From positions 1 through 21,373 of the forward strand of contig CALDZS010000188.1 in assembly GCA_937944065.1 (NCBI GenBank): a stretch of DNA of 21,373 nucleotides, in the 5' to 3' direction. Positions 1 to 8,462 of this stretch are shown piece by piece. Position numbers and translations under genes: made by a program. The stretch comes from an uncultured Amylibacter sp. (GTDB taxonomy: Bacteria > Pseudomonadota > Alphaproteobacteria > Rhodobacterales > Rhodobacteraceae). The notes beneath the pieces are model-generated. The model made no database searches. It saw only the letters and a program-made list of their open reading frames with translations, and was not told the DNA's origin. Every line of letters begins with the position of its first letter. The first letter of the stretch is position 1.

Positions 1-1
1 T

Positions 2-121
<120 letters not shown>

Positions 122-213
122 GCATCGATTGTTACGACGAAGCGCATCAACTGAAATCTAGGCATTTTGTGGCTGCCTGACCGGTTTGCCCATGGGCCTA
201 TTTCGAATGATAT

Positions 214-1008
214 TTAACGGATCAGTGCATTTTTTTGGATGCCATTAGGGTTTGCTGCGGTGAAATCAGCGATGAATTTGTCGACCACGATCATGATCGC
301 GTCGAACTCTGCGCGACTTGGGTCGTCAGGAGAGTAACCGCCCGAAAAACCCCAAGTTCCGCCCTTTATCTTTACGGTATGATTGCGTGTCAGCAACATT
401 GTCTGAGCAAGGCTAGCGAAGACCGAAAACCAACAGCCCGTATCTGGGTTCGTATTGGAGAAATAGATATTCAGATGCGGTTGACCGGGCGTCCTTTGCA
501 TTTCCTCTTCGGTCAAGACGGGTATGCCTGCGCGGGCAAAGCGATCCTCTGCCTGTGCATGAACCTGCGGGCCAAATGGCCCTTCGTATCCGGGCGGGCC
601 TTTCAGACCATCAAGTTTGAAATAAACACCCTGCAATCCTGCAAGTGCTTTTTGTTTTTCGCTGATTGGCCAGCTTTCTGCGTCGAATCCCAGAATAGTT
701 TTGGCGTCGGTCATTTGGCACCATGTGGGTGCATCGGGCAACTCAACTGGCTGTTGACGTGCACGTGCAATATTGTCTAGCGCGCCGATAATGGATTGCG
801 CATTACCTTCGCTGGTTTTTTCTACTAGGCGAGACATGTAGACAGGGACCTGTTCGCAATAATATTTCTGTTCGCACAGTGAAGGATCAATTCGGCGCTG
901 TTCCCATGTCAGCCATATTTTGTTTTCTGTCTGGGCAGTCTGGGCCGAAAGTGGCTCGGCAAAAACAATCGCAACAATGGGCGCAAATGATCTGAAAGAA
1001 ATTCGCAT
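214..1008 (-). CDS. Exported protein of unknown function, four cysteines, short Gly-X-Y stretch
   Basis: I do not recognise this 264-residue protein. It starts at ATG (1006-1008), with GGAG about 10 bases upstream. Residues 1-22 look like a Sec signal peptide: basic MRISFR, a hydrophobic core, and probable cleavage after LSA. The mature part is therefore likely periplasmic. It contains exactly four cysteines (45, 51, 97, 192), enough for two disulfides. Residues 134-148 form five consecutive Gly-X-Y triplets (GLK GPP GYE GPF GPQ), probably an extended loop and too short for a collagen helix. Around 160-200 there is an alpha/beta-looking stretch (GIPVLTEEEM, then HLNIYFSNTNP), and a C-terminal amphipathic helix near 232-253 (DAIMIVVDKFIADF). 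No catalytic motif is evident. A weak promoter-like pair lies upstream at 1040-1045 and 1064-1069 on the minus strand. Its neighbours, dapB and the DUF1674 gene, suggest no function. The reading frame, signal peptide and start are well supported; the role is unknown. Confidence 0.8.
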   Translation of the reverse strand: MRISFRSFAPIVAIVFAEPLSAQTAQTENKIWLTWEQRRIDPSLCEQKYYCEQVPVYMSRLVEKTSEGNAQSIIGALDNIARARQQPVELPDAPTWCQMTDAKTILGFDAESWPISEKQKALAGLQGVYFKLDGLKGPPGYEGPFGPQVHAQAEDRFARAGIPVLTEEEMQRTPGQPHLNIYFSNTNPDTGCWFSVFASLAQTMLLTRNHTVKIKGGTWGFSGGYSPDDPSRAEFDAIMIVVDKFIADFTAANPNGIQKNALIR

Positions 1009-1107
1009 AGGTGGGACGCTCCGATCCTTTGGGGGACTGGATATGTTGGGAATGTTGCCAATGTGTAAATTTGTTCAGTGGTGCAGGCGGTAGATCACTA
1101 AGATTTG

Positions 1108-1284
1108 TTAAAAATCTGAAATGATGCCTTTTTTTTCCCAATCACCAAAACGCGTTGCTTCTGGCCCATCGCGCCCGCCCAGTTCTTTGGACAACTCAAG
1201 GGGTTTTTCGCGTTTCTTGCGTTCAGATGCCTCGGCCAATGCGCGTTCGGCGGCTTGTTTTATGCGTGTTTCTTTTTCGTCCAT
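1108..1284 (-). CDS. DUF1674 / SDHAF4-family small protein (succinate dehydrogenase assembly factor type)
   Basis: This is a 58-residue minus-strand gene, too short for most ORF filters, starting MDEKETRIKQAAERAL and ending at TAA (1108-1110). The N-terminal half is a charged helix rich in Glu, Lys and Arg. The C-terminal half carries the family signature: LSKELGGRDGPEATRFGDWE followed by KKGIISDF. This pattern (GGRxGPEPTRxGDWEKKGxxxDF) is that of DUF1674, the bacterial relative of mitochondrial SDHAF4. SDHAF4 helps assemble succinate dehydrogenase by binding the flavinylated SdhA subunit. Whether the bacterial protein does this is known family-wise rather than shown here. The gene is divergent from rsmB, with 90 bases between the two starts. 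No Shine-Dalgarno sequence precedes the ATG, and a -10-like TAAATA sits only six bases upstream of it, which fits a leaderless mRNA. The frame and signature make this a confident gene call. Confidence 0.88.
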   Translation of the reverse strand: MDEKETRIKQAAERALAEASERKKREKPLELSKELGGRDGPEATRFGDWEKKGIISDF

Positions 1285-1290
1285 AAACTG

Positions 1291-1317
1291 TATTTAGCGC
1301 GTCGATCCAGAAATCAA
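1291..1317 (-). promoter_or_regulatory. Candidate promoter of the DUF1674 gene, predicting a leaderless transcript
   Basis: Reading the minus strand, TTGATT (complement of 1312-1317) is followed after 15 bases by TAAATA (complement of 1291-1296). Six bases then separate it from the ATG at 1284. If TAAATA is the -10 element, transcription would begin at or next to the A of the start codon, which agrees with the absence of a ribosome-binding site. The 15-base spacer is shorter than the ideal 17, so this is a candidate only. Confidence 0.35.
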
Positions 1318-1374
1318 AACCCCTGTTGTTAACGTACGCAATCAGGTAAAGCCCAAGGCGAAGAGGATATCACG

Positions 1375-2667
1375 ATGGCGAAACCAGGGTTCGAGGCGCG
1401 TTTAGCGGCACAAAGATTGTTACACGCAGTGCTGTATGACTTTAGACGCTTGTCCGAAGTCTTGGATTATTCTGACAGCCCGATCATAGGATTGGAGCCA
1501 GCAGATCGCGCGCGCGCGCAATCCCTCGTGACCACGTGCTTGCGCAACTTGGACCGTGTAGATCGCGTTCTCAAACAGCATCTTAAGAAAAAGCCGCCTT
1601 TCGCAGTGATGAATGTGTTGCGCCTTTGTGCGACTGAAATACTGATTGACGGGATCGCACCACATGCGGCTGTTGATGGCGCCGTCTCGTTGGTGAAGTT
1701 GAAAAAGAAAACGGCGTATTTTTCGGGCTTGGTGAACGCGGTTGCGCGTAAATTGGTGGACGAAGGCCAAGTGGAATTTGATAAAGCACCCGTGCAAAAG
1801 TTGCCAAAAGATTTTCGTCAAAGCATTAAGAAGACCTATGGGTTCGAAGTATGTGCGGCGATAGAACAGGCGCATCAAGCGGGCGCACCGATGGATTTGA
1901 CCTTCAAGGATGTATCGCAGGCTCAAAGCTTTGCTGATGCGCAGGATGCAATCTTGTTGCCGAATGGAACAGTGCGTTTACAGTCGCGCGTCCAAATCTC
2001 GGCGTTGGACGGATATGAAACTGGAGATTGGTGGGTTCAAGATGCGGCTGCCAGTCTGCCAGCGTTGGCACTGGGCGATGTAAAGGGCAAAACCGTTCTG
2101 GATTTATGTGCGGCACCTGGTGGGAAAACCATGCAGTTGGCTGCACGAGGTGCTGATGTCACGGCACTCGATTTGTCTGAGCGTCGTTTGGAACGAGTGA
2201 CACAAAACTTGGAACGGGTTAAATTGAAAGCAACAATAGTTGCCGCAGACGCGCTGGAATGGGAAACGGAACAACAGTTCGATGCAGTGCTGATTGATGC
2301 ACCGTGTTCGGCGTCGGGTACAGTGCGCAGGCATCCAGATTTACCGTTTCTAAATGCGCGCCTAGATTTGCGTGGCCTAGTCGATCTGCAGCGCGAAATG
2401 ATAAAAAAGGCGACGCATTGGATTAAGCCCGGCGGGTATCTTTTGTTTAGTACTTGCAGTCTGTATCCAAACGAAGGCGAAGCGCAGGCCGACTGGATAA
2501 CACAAGAATTTCCACAGTTTTCAACCGTGCCATTGAGCCCTGATGAGTATGGATTGCCAGCGCAAGCCGCAGGTCAAAATGGTACTTTGCGATTGCGCCC
2601 CGATATGTGGGCAGAGAGCGGCGGCATGGATGGATTTTTTATAGCAAAATTCCAACGGAACGCTTAG
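1375..2667 (+). CDS. rsmB: 16S rRNA (cytosine(967)-C(5))-methyltransferase RsmB
   Basis: This 430-residue protein has the two-part RsmB/Sun architecture. The N-terminal NusB-like RNA-binding helical domain spans roughly residues 5-140 and includes the typical APHAAVDGAVSL and FSGLVNAVAR segments. The C-terminal Rossmann-fold methyltransferase spans about 220-428. Visible motifs are WWVQDAAASLPAL, the SAM-binding DLCAAPGGKT (starting at residue 243), motif IV DAPCSASGT with Cys311, and motif VI FSTCSLYPNEGE with Cys361. The family uses the motif VI cysteine as the nucleophile on C6 of the cytosine and the PCS cysteine for product release; both are present, so the enzyme should be active. It methylates C967 of 16S rRNA using SAM. 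The ATG at 1375 has AGAGG eight bases upstream. The gene heads a plus-strand run into the heparinase-family gene 55 bases later. Divergence from the DUF1674 gene places its promoter in 1285-1374. Confidence 0.95.
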   Translation: MAKPGFEARLAAQRLLHAVLYDFRRLSEVLDYSDSPIIGLEPADRARAQSLVTTCLRNLDRVDRVLKQHLKKKPPFAVMNVLRLCATEILIDGIAPHAAVDGAVSLVKLKKKTAYFSGLVNAVARKLVDEGQVEFDKAPVQKLPKDFRQSIKKTYGFEVCAAIEQAHQAGAPMDLTFKDVSQAQSFADAQDAILLPNGTVRLQSRVQISALDGYETGDWWVQDAAASLPALALGDVKGKTVLDLCAAPGGKTMQLAARGADVTALDLSERRLERVTQNLERVKLKATIVAADALEWETEQQFDAVLIDAPCSASGTVRRHPDLPFLNARLDLRGLVDLQREMIKKATHWIKPGGYLLFSTCSLYPNEGEAQADWITQEFPQFSTVPLSPDEYGLPAQAAGQNGTLRLRPDMWAESGGMDGFFIAKFQRNA

Positions 2668-2722
2668 GGTCTGTTCCAGCGAATAGGGCGACTAAATCCT
2701 TCATCGGGGCAAAAGGGAACGA

Positions 2723-4357
2723 ATGCAAATACTGTCTAAGGAGTTGCGTGACAGGATTGCGGCGCGAACCAGTCGGTACGCCCATCCTGCAAACGCGTTC
2801 GTGGCACAGCCGGAACCAAAATCCATTGGTATGCCCAATCGCGGGACACAGTTAATAGCCGGAAATTTTTTGTTCGCAGGCGAATTGCTAGAAGCACCTG
2901 GCACCTCGATTTGGCAACTTGATGTTCCAAGTTCTGAATTCGAGGAAGAATTACACGGGTTCGGTTGGTTGGATCATTTGGCTGCAGAAGGCAGCAAAGT
3001 CGCTTGCCGAACATCGCAGGATTGGGTGTGGGATTGGATCGCGCGTTACGGCGATGGAACCGGCCCAGGATGGAAAGCGCATTTAACAGGTCGGCGCGTT
3101 GTACGATGGATCAATCACGCACTTTTGCTGCTACGCGGGCAGCCTGCGGAAACATCAAAGCTATATTTTAAATCTTTGGGCCATCAGGCTAGTTTCTTGC
3201 AAAAGCGTTGGATGTCAGCAGACGAAGGTTTGCCGCGATTTGAAGCACTGATTGGACTAATCTATTGCGGTTTGGCGCTAGAGACAAAGCGCAAGATATT
3301 AGATAATGCTATGTGGTATTTGGGTGCCGAGTGCGAAGAAGGCATTCTTGCGGACGGATCGATCCAGTCGCGCAATCCAGAAGAGTTGATGAAGATTTTC
3401 ACCCTTTTGTCTTGGGCAGCGCAATCGCTGAGTGATGCTGGCCACGTTCCCCACCGTGAACATCTGCTGGCGATGGAACGGATTGTGCCAACTTTGCGTG
3501 CGTTGCGCCTTGGCGATGGTAGTTTAATACATTTTCACGGAGGCGGACGCGGGACAGAAGGTATGTTGGACCAAAGCTTGGCCGACGCATCTATCCGTCT
3601 GGACGCATATCCATTGGGCGGGATGGGATACAGCCGTCTGTCGCAATCAGGCACTACGGTTTTAATGGATACGGGTGATCAACCACAAACTGAATTGGCA
3701 CATAACAGCCCGCTGGCGTTTGAAATGTCCAGCGGACGAGTTCCAATCATCGTCAATATCGGACCAGGTAGTGTGTACGGTTCTGAATGGCACCGCGTCG
3801 CCTCGCAGATGGTGGCGCATTCTGGCGTCGCAGTTTTGGGGAAGTCGCCGTTACGTAATAAATTAGGTGCCAAAGAGTTGGACGTCGCCCCACCTGTTGT
3901 CAGCCATTCTGAAAACGAAGAATTTCAGATGTTGGTGGGTCGGCATAACGGGTATGTTAATTCCCACGGTCTAGAACATTTTCGCAGTTTGGAACTGTCG
4001 CGCGATGGGCGAACTTTACGTGGACGTGATCGGTTTTTGGCAGATACCGCAAACGCCCGCCGCGTGTTTGATGCGTGGATGGAATCGACAGGTAAGCATA
4101 GCATGGCGTTAGACGCGCATTTTCACATCAATCCCGCGATAGAGGTCGAATTAGGCTTGAATGGACGGGCCGTCACACTGGCCTTGCCCAATGGCGAAAG
4201 TTGGATGTTCAAATGCAAATTAGCAAAAATTGAAGTTAAACCCAGTGCTTATGTTGAAATTGGCCGATTAAGGATGCGTGGGACAAAACAGATAGTGGCA
4301 TCTTTTGACGCAACCAATTATGAGGGCGTTATTCAATGGAGCTTGACCAAAAGTTAA
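2723..4357 (+). CDS. Heparinase II/III family protein
   Basis: This 544-residue protein resembles the heparinase II/III-like family often found between rsmB and purH in Rhodobacterales. The N-terminal half (about 50-280) looks like an all-helical toroid, with segments such as [27 protein letters not shown] and [14 protein letters not shown]. The C-terminal half (about 290-540) is a beta-rich domain, with [37 protein letters not shown] and a long run of short strands. Characterised members are polysaccharide lyases acting on uronic-acid polymers. The substrate here is unknown and lyase activity cannot be assumed. There is no recognisable signal peptide, unusual for a secreted lyase, so a cytoplasmic location is likely. 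The ATG at 2723 has AAGGGA just upstream. It sits 55 bases after rsmB and 50 bases before purH, so co-transcription is plausible. A role in cell-surface polysaccharide turnover is a guess from the family only. Confidence 0.82.
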   Translation: MQILSKELRDRIAARTSRYAHPANAFVAQPEPKSIGMPNRGTQLIAGNFLFAGELLEAPGTSIWQLDVPSSEFEEELHGFGWLDHLAAEGSKVACRTSQDWVWDWIARYGDGTGPGWKAHLTGRRVVRWINHALLLLRGQPAETSKLYFKSLGHQASFLQKRWMSADEGLPRFEALIGLIYCGLALETKRKILDNAMWYLGAECEEGILADGSIQSRNPEELMKIFTLLSWAAQSLSDAGHVPHREHLLAMERIVPTLRALRLGDGSLIHFHGGGRGTEGMLDQSLADASIRLDAYPLGGMGYSRLSQSGTTVLMDTGDQPQTELAHNSPLAFEMSSGRVPIIVNIGPGSVYGSEWHRVASQMVAHSGVAVLGKSPLRNKLGAKELDVAPPVVSHSENEEFQMLVGRHNGYVNSHGLEHFRSLELSRDGRTLRGRDRFLADTANARRVFDAWMESTGKHSMALDAHFHINPAIEVELGLNGRAVTLALPNGESWMFKCKLAKIEVKPSAYVEIGRLRMRGTKQIVASFDATNYEGVIQWSLTKS

Positions 4358-4407
4358 GCCTGACTAACGCATCGCTGTCGCACCGACAAAAAGGATCAAA
4401 AGAACAC

Positions 4408-6000
4408 ATGTCCCACGATTTGGTAACCATCCGCCGCGCCCTATTATCAGTATCCGACAAAACTGGCCTTATCGCGCTGGCCACAGCCCTAAACGCCAAA
4501 GGTGTTGAGTTGTTGTCGACAGGGGGAACAGCCAAAGCAATTCGTGATGCTGGTCTACCAGTCAAAGACGTATCAGAGATTACCAATTTCCCTGAAATGA
4601 TGGACGGACGGGTGAAAACACTGCACCCGATGGTTCATGGAGGATTGTTGGCGCTACGCGATAATGCTGACCATCAAAAGGCGATGTCAGATCACGGCAT
4701 TCTGGAGATCGATTTGCTAGTCGTGAATCTTTACCCGTTTGAGGAGACGGTGGCCAAAGGTGGCGACTATGATGAATGTATCGAAAACATAGACATTGGA
4801 GGGCCCGCAATGATCCGCGCGGCCTCTAAAAATCATGGTTTTGTCGCAACCGTTGTGGATGTACAAGATTACGCGCGGCTGTTGGAGCAGTTGGATACGA
4901 ATGACGGTTCAACTGAGTTGGCATTCCGTCAGGAGTTGGCTCAAATTGCCTATGCTCGTACGGCCGCATATGACGCGGCGGTCTCTACTTGGATGGCTGG
5001 CGCCATCGGGAATGACGCCCCTCGTCGTCGCGCCATTTCTGGTGAATTTGTTCAGTCCATGCGGTATGGTGAGAATCCACATCAGGCCGCAAGCTTTTAC
5101 CGCGATGGATCTGATCGCGTAGGGGTCGCAACAGCGCAACAATTGCAAGGCAAAGAATTGTCTTACAACAACATTAACGACACGGATGCAGCGTTCGAGT
5201 TGGCAGCGGAATTTGATCCCGCCGACGGACCAGCTGTCGCGATAATAAAGCATGCAAACCCGTGCGGCGTAGCACGGGCCGCGACGTTGGCCGAGGCTTA
5301 CACTAAAGCCTATCAATGCGATACAACATCTGCTTTTGGCGGGATTGTCGCGATGAATGTTGAACTGGATGCCCAAACAGCAGAACGGATCACAGAGATT
5401 TTCACGGAGGTGGTTATTGCACCCTCCGTCACCGACGAAGCGCGCGCGATTTTTGCGGCAAAGAAAAATTTGCGCCTACTGATCACTGGCGGTTTACCGG
5501 CTGCGGATGCGGGCGGGCAGACATGGCGCCAAGTGTCGGGTGGCTATTTGATCCAAGACCGTGATGTCGGTCGTGTAACCCAAAGCGATCTAAAGGTCGT
5601 GACGAAAAAGGCGCCGTCTGATCAGCAATTAAAAGATATGCTTTTCGCATGGAAAGTGGCGAAGCATGTAAAATCCAACGCCATAATATATGTAAAAGAC
5701 GGTGCGACCGTTGGTGTAGGTGCAGGCCAGATGAGCCGCGTTGACAGTACGCGAATTGCAGCGCGCAAATCGCAAGATATGGCCGCAGAAATGGGCTTGG
5801 ATGCCCCGTTGACGGTTGGGTCTGTTGTTGCATCAGATGCATTCTTTCCATTCAGTGATGGATTGCTGACGGCAGCCGAAGCTGGGGCCACCGCCATTAT
5901 CCAACCGGGTGGATCAATGCGCGACGATGATGTTATTGCGGCGGCTGACGAGGCTGGCTTGGCTATGGTCTTTACTGGCATGCGCCATTTCCGGCACTAA
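4408..6000 (+). CDS. purH: Bifunctional AICAR formyltransferase / IMP cyclohydrolase PurH
   Basis: PurH catalyses the last two steps of purine synthesis: formylation of AICAR with 10-formyl-tetrahydrofolate, then ring closure to IMP. I place the start at ATG 4408 ([20 protein letters not shown]), giving 530 residues, the usual family length. The open frame extends upstream to 4336 into the previous gene, but that extension has no family match and AAGGA lies about 12 bases before 4408. The N-terminal MGS-like cyclohydrolase domain covers about 10-130, with [29 protein letters not shown] and HGGLL. The formyltransferase domain covers about 145-460, with the [11 protein letters not shown] segment and the catalytic Lys281-His282 pair in [10 protein letters not shown]. 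The C-terminus has the typical [10 protein letters not shown] and a closing [11 protein letters not shown]. lspA starts nine bases after the stop and its ribosome site overlaps the purH stop, so the two are co-transcribed. Confidence 0.97.
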   Translation: MSHDLVTIRRALLSVSDKTGLIALATALNAKGVELLSTGGTAKAIRDAGLPVKDVSEITNFPEMMDGRVKTLHPMVHGGLLALRDNADHQKAMSDHGILEIDLLVVNLYPFEETVAKGGDYDECIENIDIGGPAMIRAASKNHGFVATVVDVQDYARLLEQLDTNDGSTELAFRQELAQIAYARTAAYDAAVSTWMAGAIGNDAPRRRAISGEFVQSMRYGENPHQAASFYRDGSDRVGVATAQQLQGKELSYNNINDTDAAFELAAEFDPADGPAVAIIKHANPCGVARAATLAEAYTKAYQCDTTSAFGGIVAMNVELDAQTAERITEIFTEVVIAPSVTDEARAIFAAKKNLRLLITGGLPAADAGGQTWRQVSGGYLIQDRDVGRVTQSDLKVVTKKAPSDQQLKDMLFAWKVAKHVKSNAIIYVKDGATVGVGAGQMSRVDSTRIAARKSQDMAAEMGLDAPLTVGSVVASDAFFPFSDGLLTAAEAGATAIIQPGGSMRDDDVIAAADEAGLAMVFTGMRHFRH

Positions 6001-6009
6001 GGACGCGAT

Positions 6010-6471
6010 ATGTACGTCAAACTTTTTCTAGTTGCGATTGCTGCCTTCGTCATTGACCAAGCCAGCAAATGGTATGTGGTCTGGCAATTGGATTTGTTGA
6101 ATGCTGGTACCATCACCGTTTGGCCACCATTCCTTATGTTTCGCATGGCTTGGAACGAAGGTATAAACTTTGGCTTTTTGTCTTTGCCGCCTTGGGTTTT
6201 GATCAGTGTCGCTTTGGCAATTTGTGCTGGAGTGCTGTATTGGGCGCGTGAATTCAAAGGCTGGTTTGCAGCCATCTTGTTTGGACTGATCATCGGCGGT
6301 GCGTTGGGCAATGCCTTTGATCGCGCCTTGCACGGCGCGGTGGCTGATTTCTTGAACATGTCTTGTTGTGGCTTTGATAATCCATTCTCGTTTAATCTTG
6401 CGGATGTGTTCGTCTTTGCGGGGGCTATCGGACTGTTAATCTTTGGCGAAAGATTGCCCAAGAGGGCGTGA
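6010..6471 (+). CDS. lspA: Lipoprotein signal peptidase (signal peptidase II) LspA
   Basis: LspA is the inner-membrane aspartyl protease that removes the signal peptide from diacylglyceryl-modified prolipoproteins. The 153-residue protein shows four hydrophobic segments, at about 4-15, 62-78, 86-100 and 130-147. Family signatures are present: DQASK near residue 16, NEGINFG at 49-55, GGALGNAFDR at 96-105, VADFL with catalytic Asp113, and NLADVFVFAGA with catalytic Asp132. Both catalytic aspartates and the conserved Asn101 and Arg105 are intact. The ATG follows purH by nine bases, and the AAGGA ribosome site overlaps the purH stop codon, so translation is probably coupled. The next gene encodes a lipoprotein, a likely substrate. 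A small ACCTTT/AAAGGT hairpin overlaps the stop region but has no following T-run. Confidence 0.96.
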   Translation: MYVKLFLVAIAAFVIDQASKWYVVWQLDLLNAGTITVWPPFLMFRMAWNEGINFGFLSLPPWVLISVALAICAGVLYWAREFKGWFAAILFGLIIGGALGNAFDRALHGAVADFLNMSCCGFDNPFSFNLADVFVFAGAIGLLIFGERLPKRA

Positions 6472-6527
6472 CCTTTGATAAAAGGTGGGTTATGCATCTG
6501 ATTAAGGAACGGTAAAAGGTCTGAGTT

Positions 6528-7022
6528 ATGCGTTTAATACTGAAATTTATGTTGATGACATCGCTAACCGCGCTTGTGGCATGCTCTGGTGGGGGCAAGT
6601 CCAGCAAGGGCCCTGACGAGTTTTCAGTTGTTCCAACAAAACCGTTGTCTATGCCTGCTGATTTCACTTCGTTGCCAACGCCAAATGTGGGCGCAGCCAA
6701 TCGTGTCGACCAAAACCCGAACCAAGACGCCGTAGCGGCGCTGGGTGGGAATGCATCTGCGCTGGACCGATCTGGCGTGCGTGGTAGCGAAACTGCCCTT
6801 CTCAATGCCGCCACACGTTACGGAATTGCTGGGGATATCCGCCAAACCCTCGAAGTAGAGGATGCAGAGCTGCGCCGCAAAAATGGCGCGCGCGTGCTGG
6901 AACGTTTGGCGGGTCAAAAGATTACAGAGCGCACGTACAGATCGCAGCGTCTAAACAACCAACAGGAACTGGTTCGCCTGCGCGCGCGCGGCGTGCGTAC
7001 GCCAACTGCGCCACCGCCTTAA
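6528..7022 (+). CDS. DUF3035 lipoprotein (putative Bam-complex BamF-type subunit)
   Basis: This 164-residue protein begins with a lipoprotein signal: MRLILKFML, a hydrophobic core and the lipobox LVAC, with Cys19 as the lipidated residue. The residue after Cys is Ser, with no Asp at +2, so outer-membrane sorting is expected. The mature chain has a disordered Gly/Ser/Pro-rich start, then the segment DEFSVVPTKPLSMPADF typical of the alphaproteobacterial DUF3035 family. After that come a basic helical region (about 110-157) and a C-terminal PTAPPP. From memory, this family has been linked to the alphaproteobacterial outer-membrane beta-barrel assembly machine under the name BamF; I treat that as plausible, not shown here. 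The gene follows lspA by 56 bases in the same direction, with AAGG about nine bases before the ATG. The downstream exported M16 pair makes this an envelope-related neighbourhood. Confidence 0.85.
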   Translation: MRLILKFMLMTSLTALVACSGGGKSSKGPDEFSVVPTKPLSMPADFTSLPTPNVGAANRVDQNPNQDAVAALGGNASALDRSGVRGSETALLNAATRYGIAGDIRQTLEVEDAELRRKNGARVLERLAGQKITERTYRSQRLNNQQELVRLRARGVRTPTAPPP

Positions 7023-7118
7023 TAATTGCATCACCAATCCTCACGTTTTCGTAAAACCGCTTGCTATGTCAGACGGTAAAACCCACCTTAACTGATATCT
7101 ATTCTGTCAGGAGCTTTC

Positions 7119-8462
7119 ATGCGTGCTTTGTTGAAACCACTATTAACCATTTGCCTATTCGCCCCATTCGCCGCGTATGCCAAGACAGGAGATGTGACAA
7201 CATTCACCTTGAACAATGGGCTGGAAGCGGTCGTCATCGAAGATCACCGCGCACCCGTTGTGACGCATATGGTGTGGTACCGTGTTGGTGCAGCGGATGA
7301 AAAGTTAGGCAAATCGGGCATCGCACATTTCTTGGAGCATTTGCTGTTCAAAGGAACGGACAAAATGGAAGCGGGCGAATTCTCGCAAATTATTGCTGCA
7401 AATGGTGGGTCGGAAAACGCCTTCACCTCGCGCGATTATACGGGGTATTATCAACGGATTGCAGCCGACCGTTTGCCTTTGATGATGCAACTAGAAGCGG
7501 ATCGTATGCAGGGTCTGAAACTGACAGAAGAAGAGGTTTTGCCAGAACGTGATGTTGTTATCGAAGAACGTAATTCGCGGACGGAAAGCAATCCTGGTGC
7601 ATTATTTTCCGAACATCGCAATGCGTTGATGTATGACAATCATCCCTACGGCATCCCAATCATCGGTTGGATGCATGAAATCAAAAACCTAAGTCGTGAA
7701 GATGCATTAGAGTTCTACAAAACCTACTACGCCCCCAACAACGCAATCTTGGTTGTCGCTGGTGATGTTGACCCAGAACAAGTTAAAAGCTTGGCACAGA
7801 CACATTATGGCTCGTTGATACCATCGGACACAATTCCAGAACGTGTCCGTCCGTCCGATCCACCAAACCGCGCAGCGGTTCATACCGTGTTCGAAGATCC
7901 GCGTGTGCGTCAGCCGTACGTGATCCGTACTTATGCCGCGCCGCAACGCAAGGCTGGCGACCAGAAACAGGCAGCCGCATTGGTTTTGTTTGCTGAACTT
8001 CTTGGTGGTTCTGGGGTGACGTCATTCATGGGGCAACGGATGCAGTTGGAACAAAAAATCTCGCTTAACCAAGCTGCATTTTATGATGGTGTTAGCCTTG
8101 ATCCAACTTCCTTTGGTATTTATGCAGTCCCGGCACCTGGCGTAGGTTTGACAAAGTTGGAGGCGGAAATGGATGCAACTCTTGCCGCATTTCTGGAAAC
8201 TGGCGTGGATGCAGATCATTTAGCGCGCTTAAAGACTCAGGTCTCGGCATCAGAGATTTACGCATTAGATGACCAAAGCGGCACGGCACGTCGGTATGGT
8301 GAGGCGTTGACATCTGGCTTGACTATCAAGGACGTGCAGGACTGGCCTTCCATCCTACAATCTGTGACCGCTGAAGACATCATGGCCGCAGCAAACGCCG
8401 TGTTTGATATAAAGTCATCCGTGACCGGTTGGCTGGTTTCCGATAAGGAGTCTGCGAAATGA
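7119..8462 (+). CDS. Exported M16-family zinc metallopeptidase, catalytic subunit type
   Basis: This 447-residue protein has a Sec signal peptide (MRALLKPLLT, cleavage probably after AYA, residue 21), so it is likely periplasmic. It is an M16 (insulinase/pitrilysin/processing peptidase) protein with both family domains. The zinc site is intact: HFLEH at residues 70-74, with His70 and His74 as ligands and Glu73 as the general base. The third ligand is probably Glu150 in VVIEERNSR, the 75-residue spacing expected in the family. The C-terminal half (about 245-440) is the inactive homologous domain. The ATG at 7119 has AGGAG six bases upstream. It overlaps the next M16 gene by four bases (ATGA), so the two are translationally coupled and probably form a heterodimer in which only this subunit binds zinc. 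The natural substrates are unknown; degradation of misfolded or signal-derived peptides in the periplasm is an inference. Confidence 0.93.
   Translation: MRALLKPLLTICLFAPFAAYAKTGDVTTFTLNNGLEAVVIEDHRAPVVTHMVWYRVGAADEKLGKSGIAHFLEHLLFKGTDKMEAGEFSQIIAANGGSENAFTSRDYTGYYQRIAADRLPLMMQLEADRMQGLKLTEEEVLPERDVVIEERNSRTESNPGALFSEHRNALMYDNHPYGIPIIGWMHEIKNLSREDALEFYKTYYAPNNAILVVAGDVDPEQVKSLAQTHYGSLIPSDTIPERVRPSDPPNRAAVHTVFEDPRVRQPYVIRTYAAPQRKAGDQKQAAALVLFAELLGGSGVTSFMGQRMQLEQKISLNQAAFYDGVSLDPTSFGIYAVPAPGVGLTKLEAEMDATLAAFLETGVDADHLARLKTQVSASEIYALDDQSGTARRYGEALTSGLTIKDVQDWPSILQSVTAEDIMAAANAVFDIKSSVTGWLVSDKESAK

Noticed and set aside
188..197. GCCCATGGGC palindrome between dapB and the exported protein gene as a terminator
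   Set aside because: A loopless palindrome without a T-run on either side does not form an intrinsic terminator.
887..1141. Minus-strand open frame of 84 codons overlapping two genes
   Set aside because: It overlaps the exported protein's signal region and the DUF1674 tail in another frame, has no family character, and would compete with two better-supported genes.
4336..4407. N-terminal extension of purH
   Set aside because: It overlaps the end of the heparinase-family gene, has no PurH homology, and a normal start with a ribosome site exists at 4408.
6471..6486. ACCTTT-GATA-AAAGGT hairpin at the lspA stop as a terminator
   Set aside because: The six-bp, mostly A/U stem is weak and no T-run follows; the lipoprotein gene continues in the same direction.
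7051..7083. Direct repeat GTAAAACC at 7051-7058 and 7076-7083 before the first M16 gene
   Set aside because: Eight bases repeated 25 bases apart in an AT-rich gap could be chance, and no symmetry or known site is apparent.
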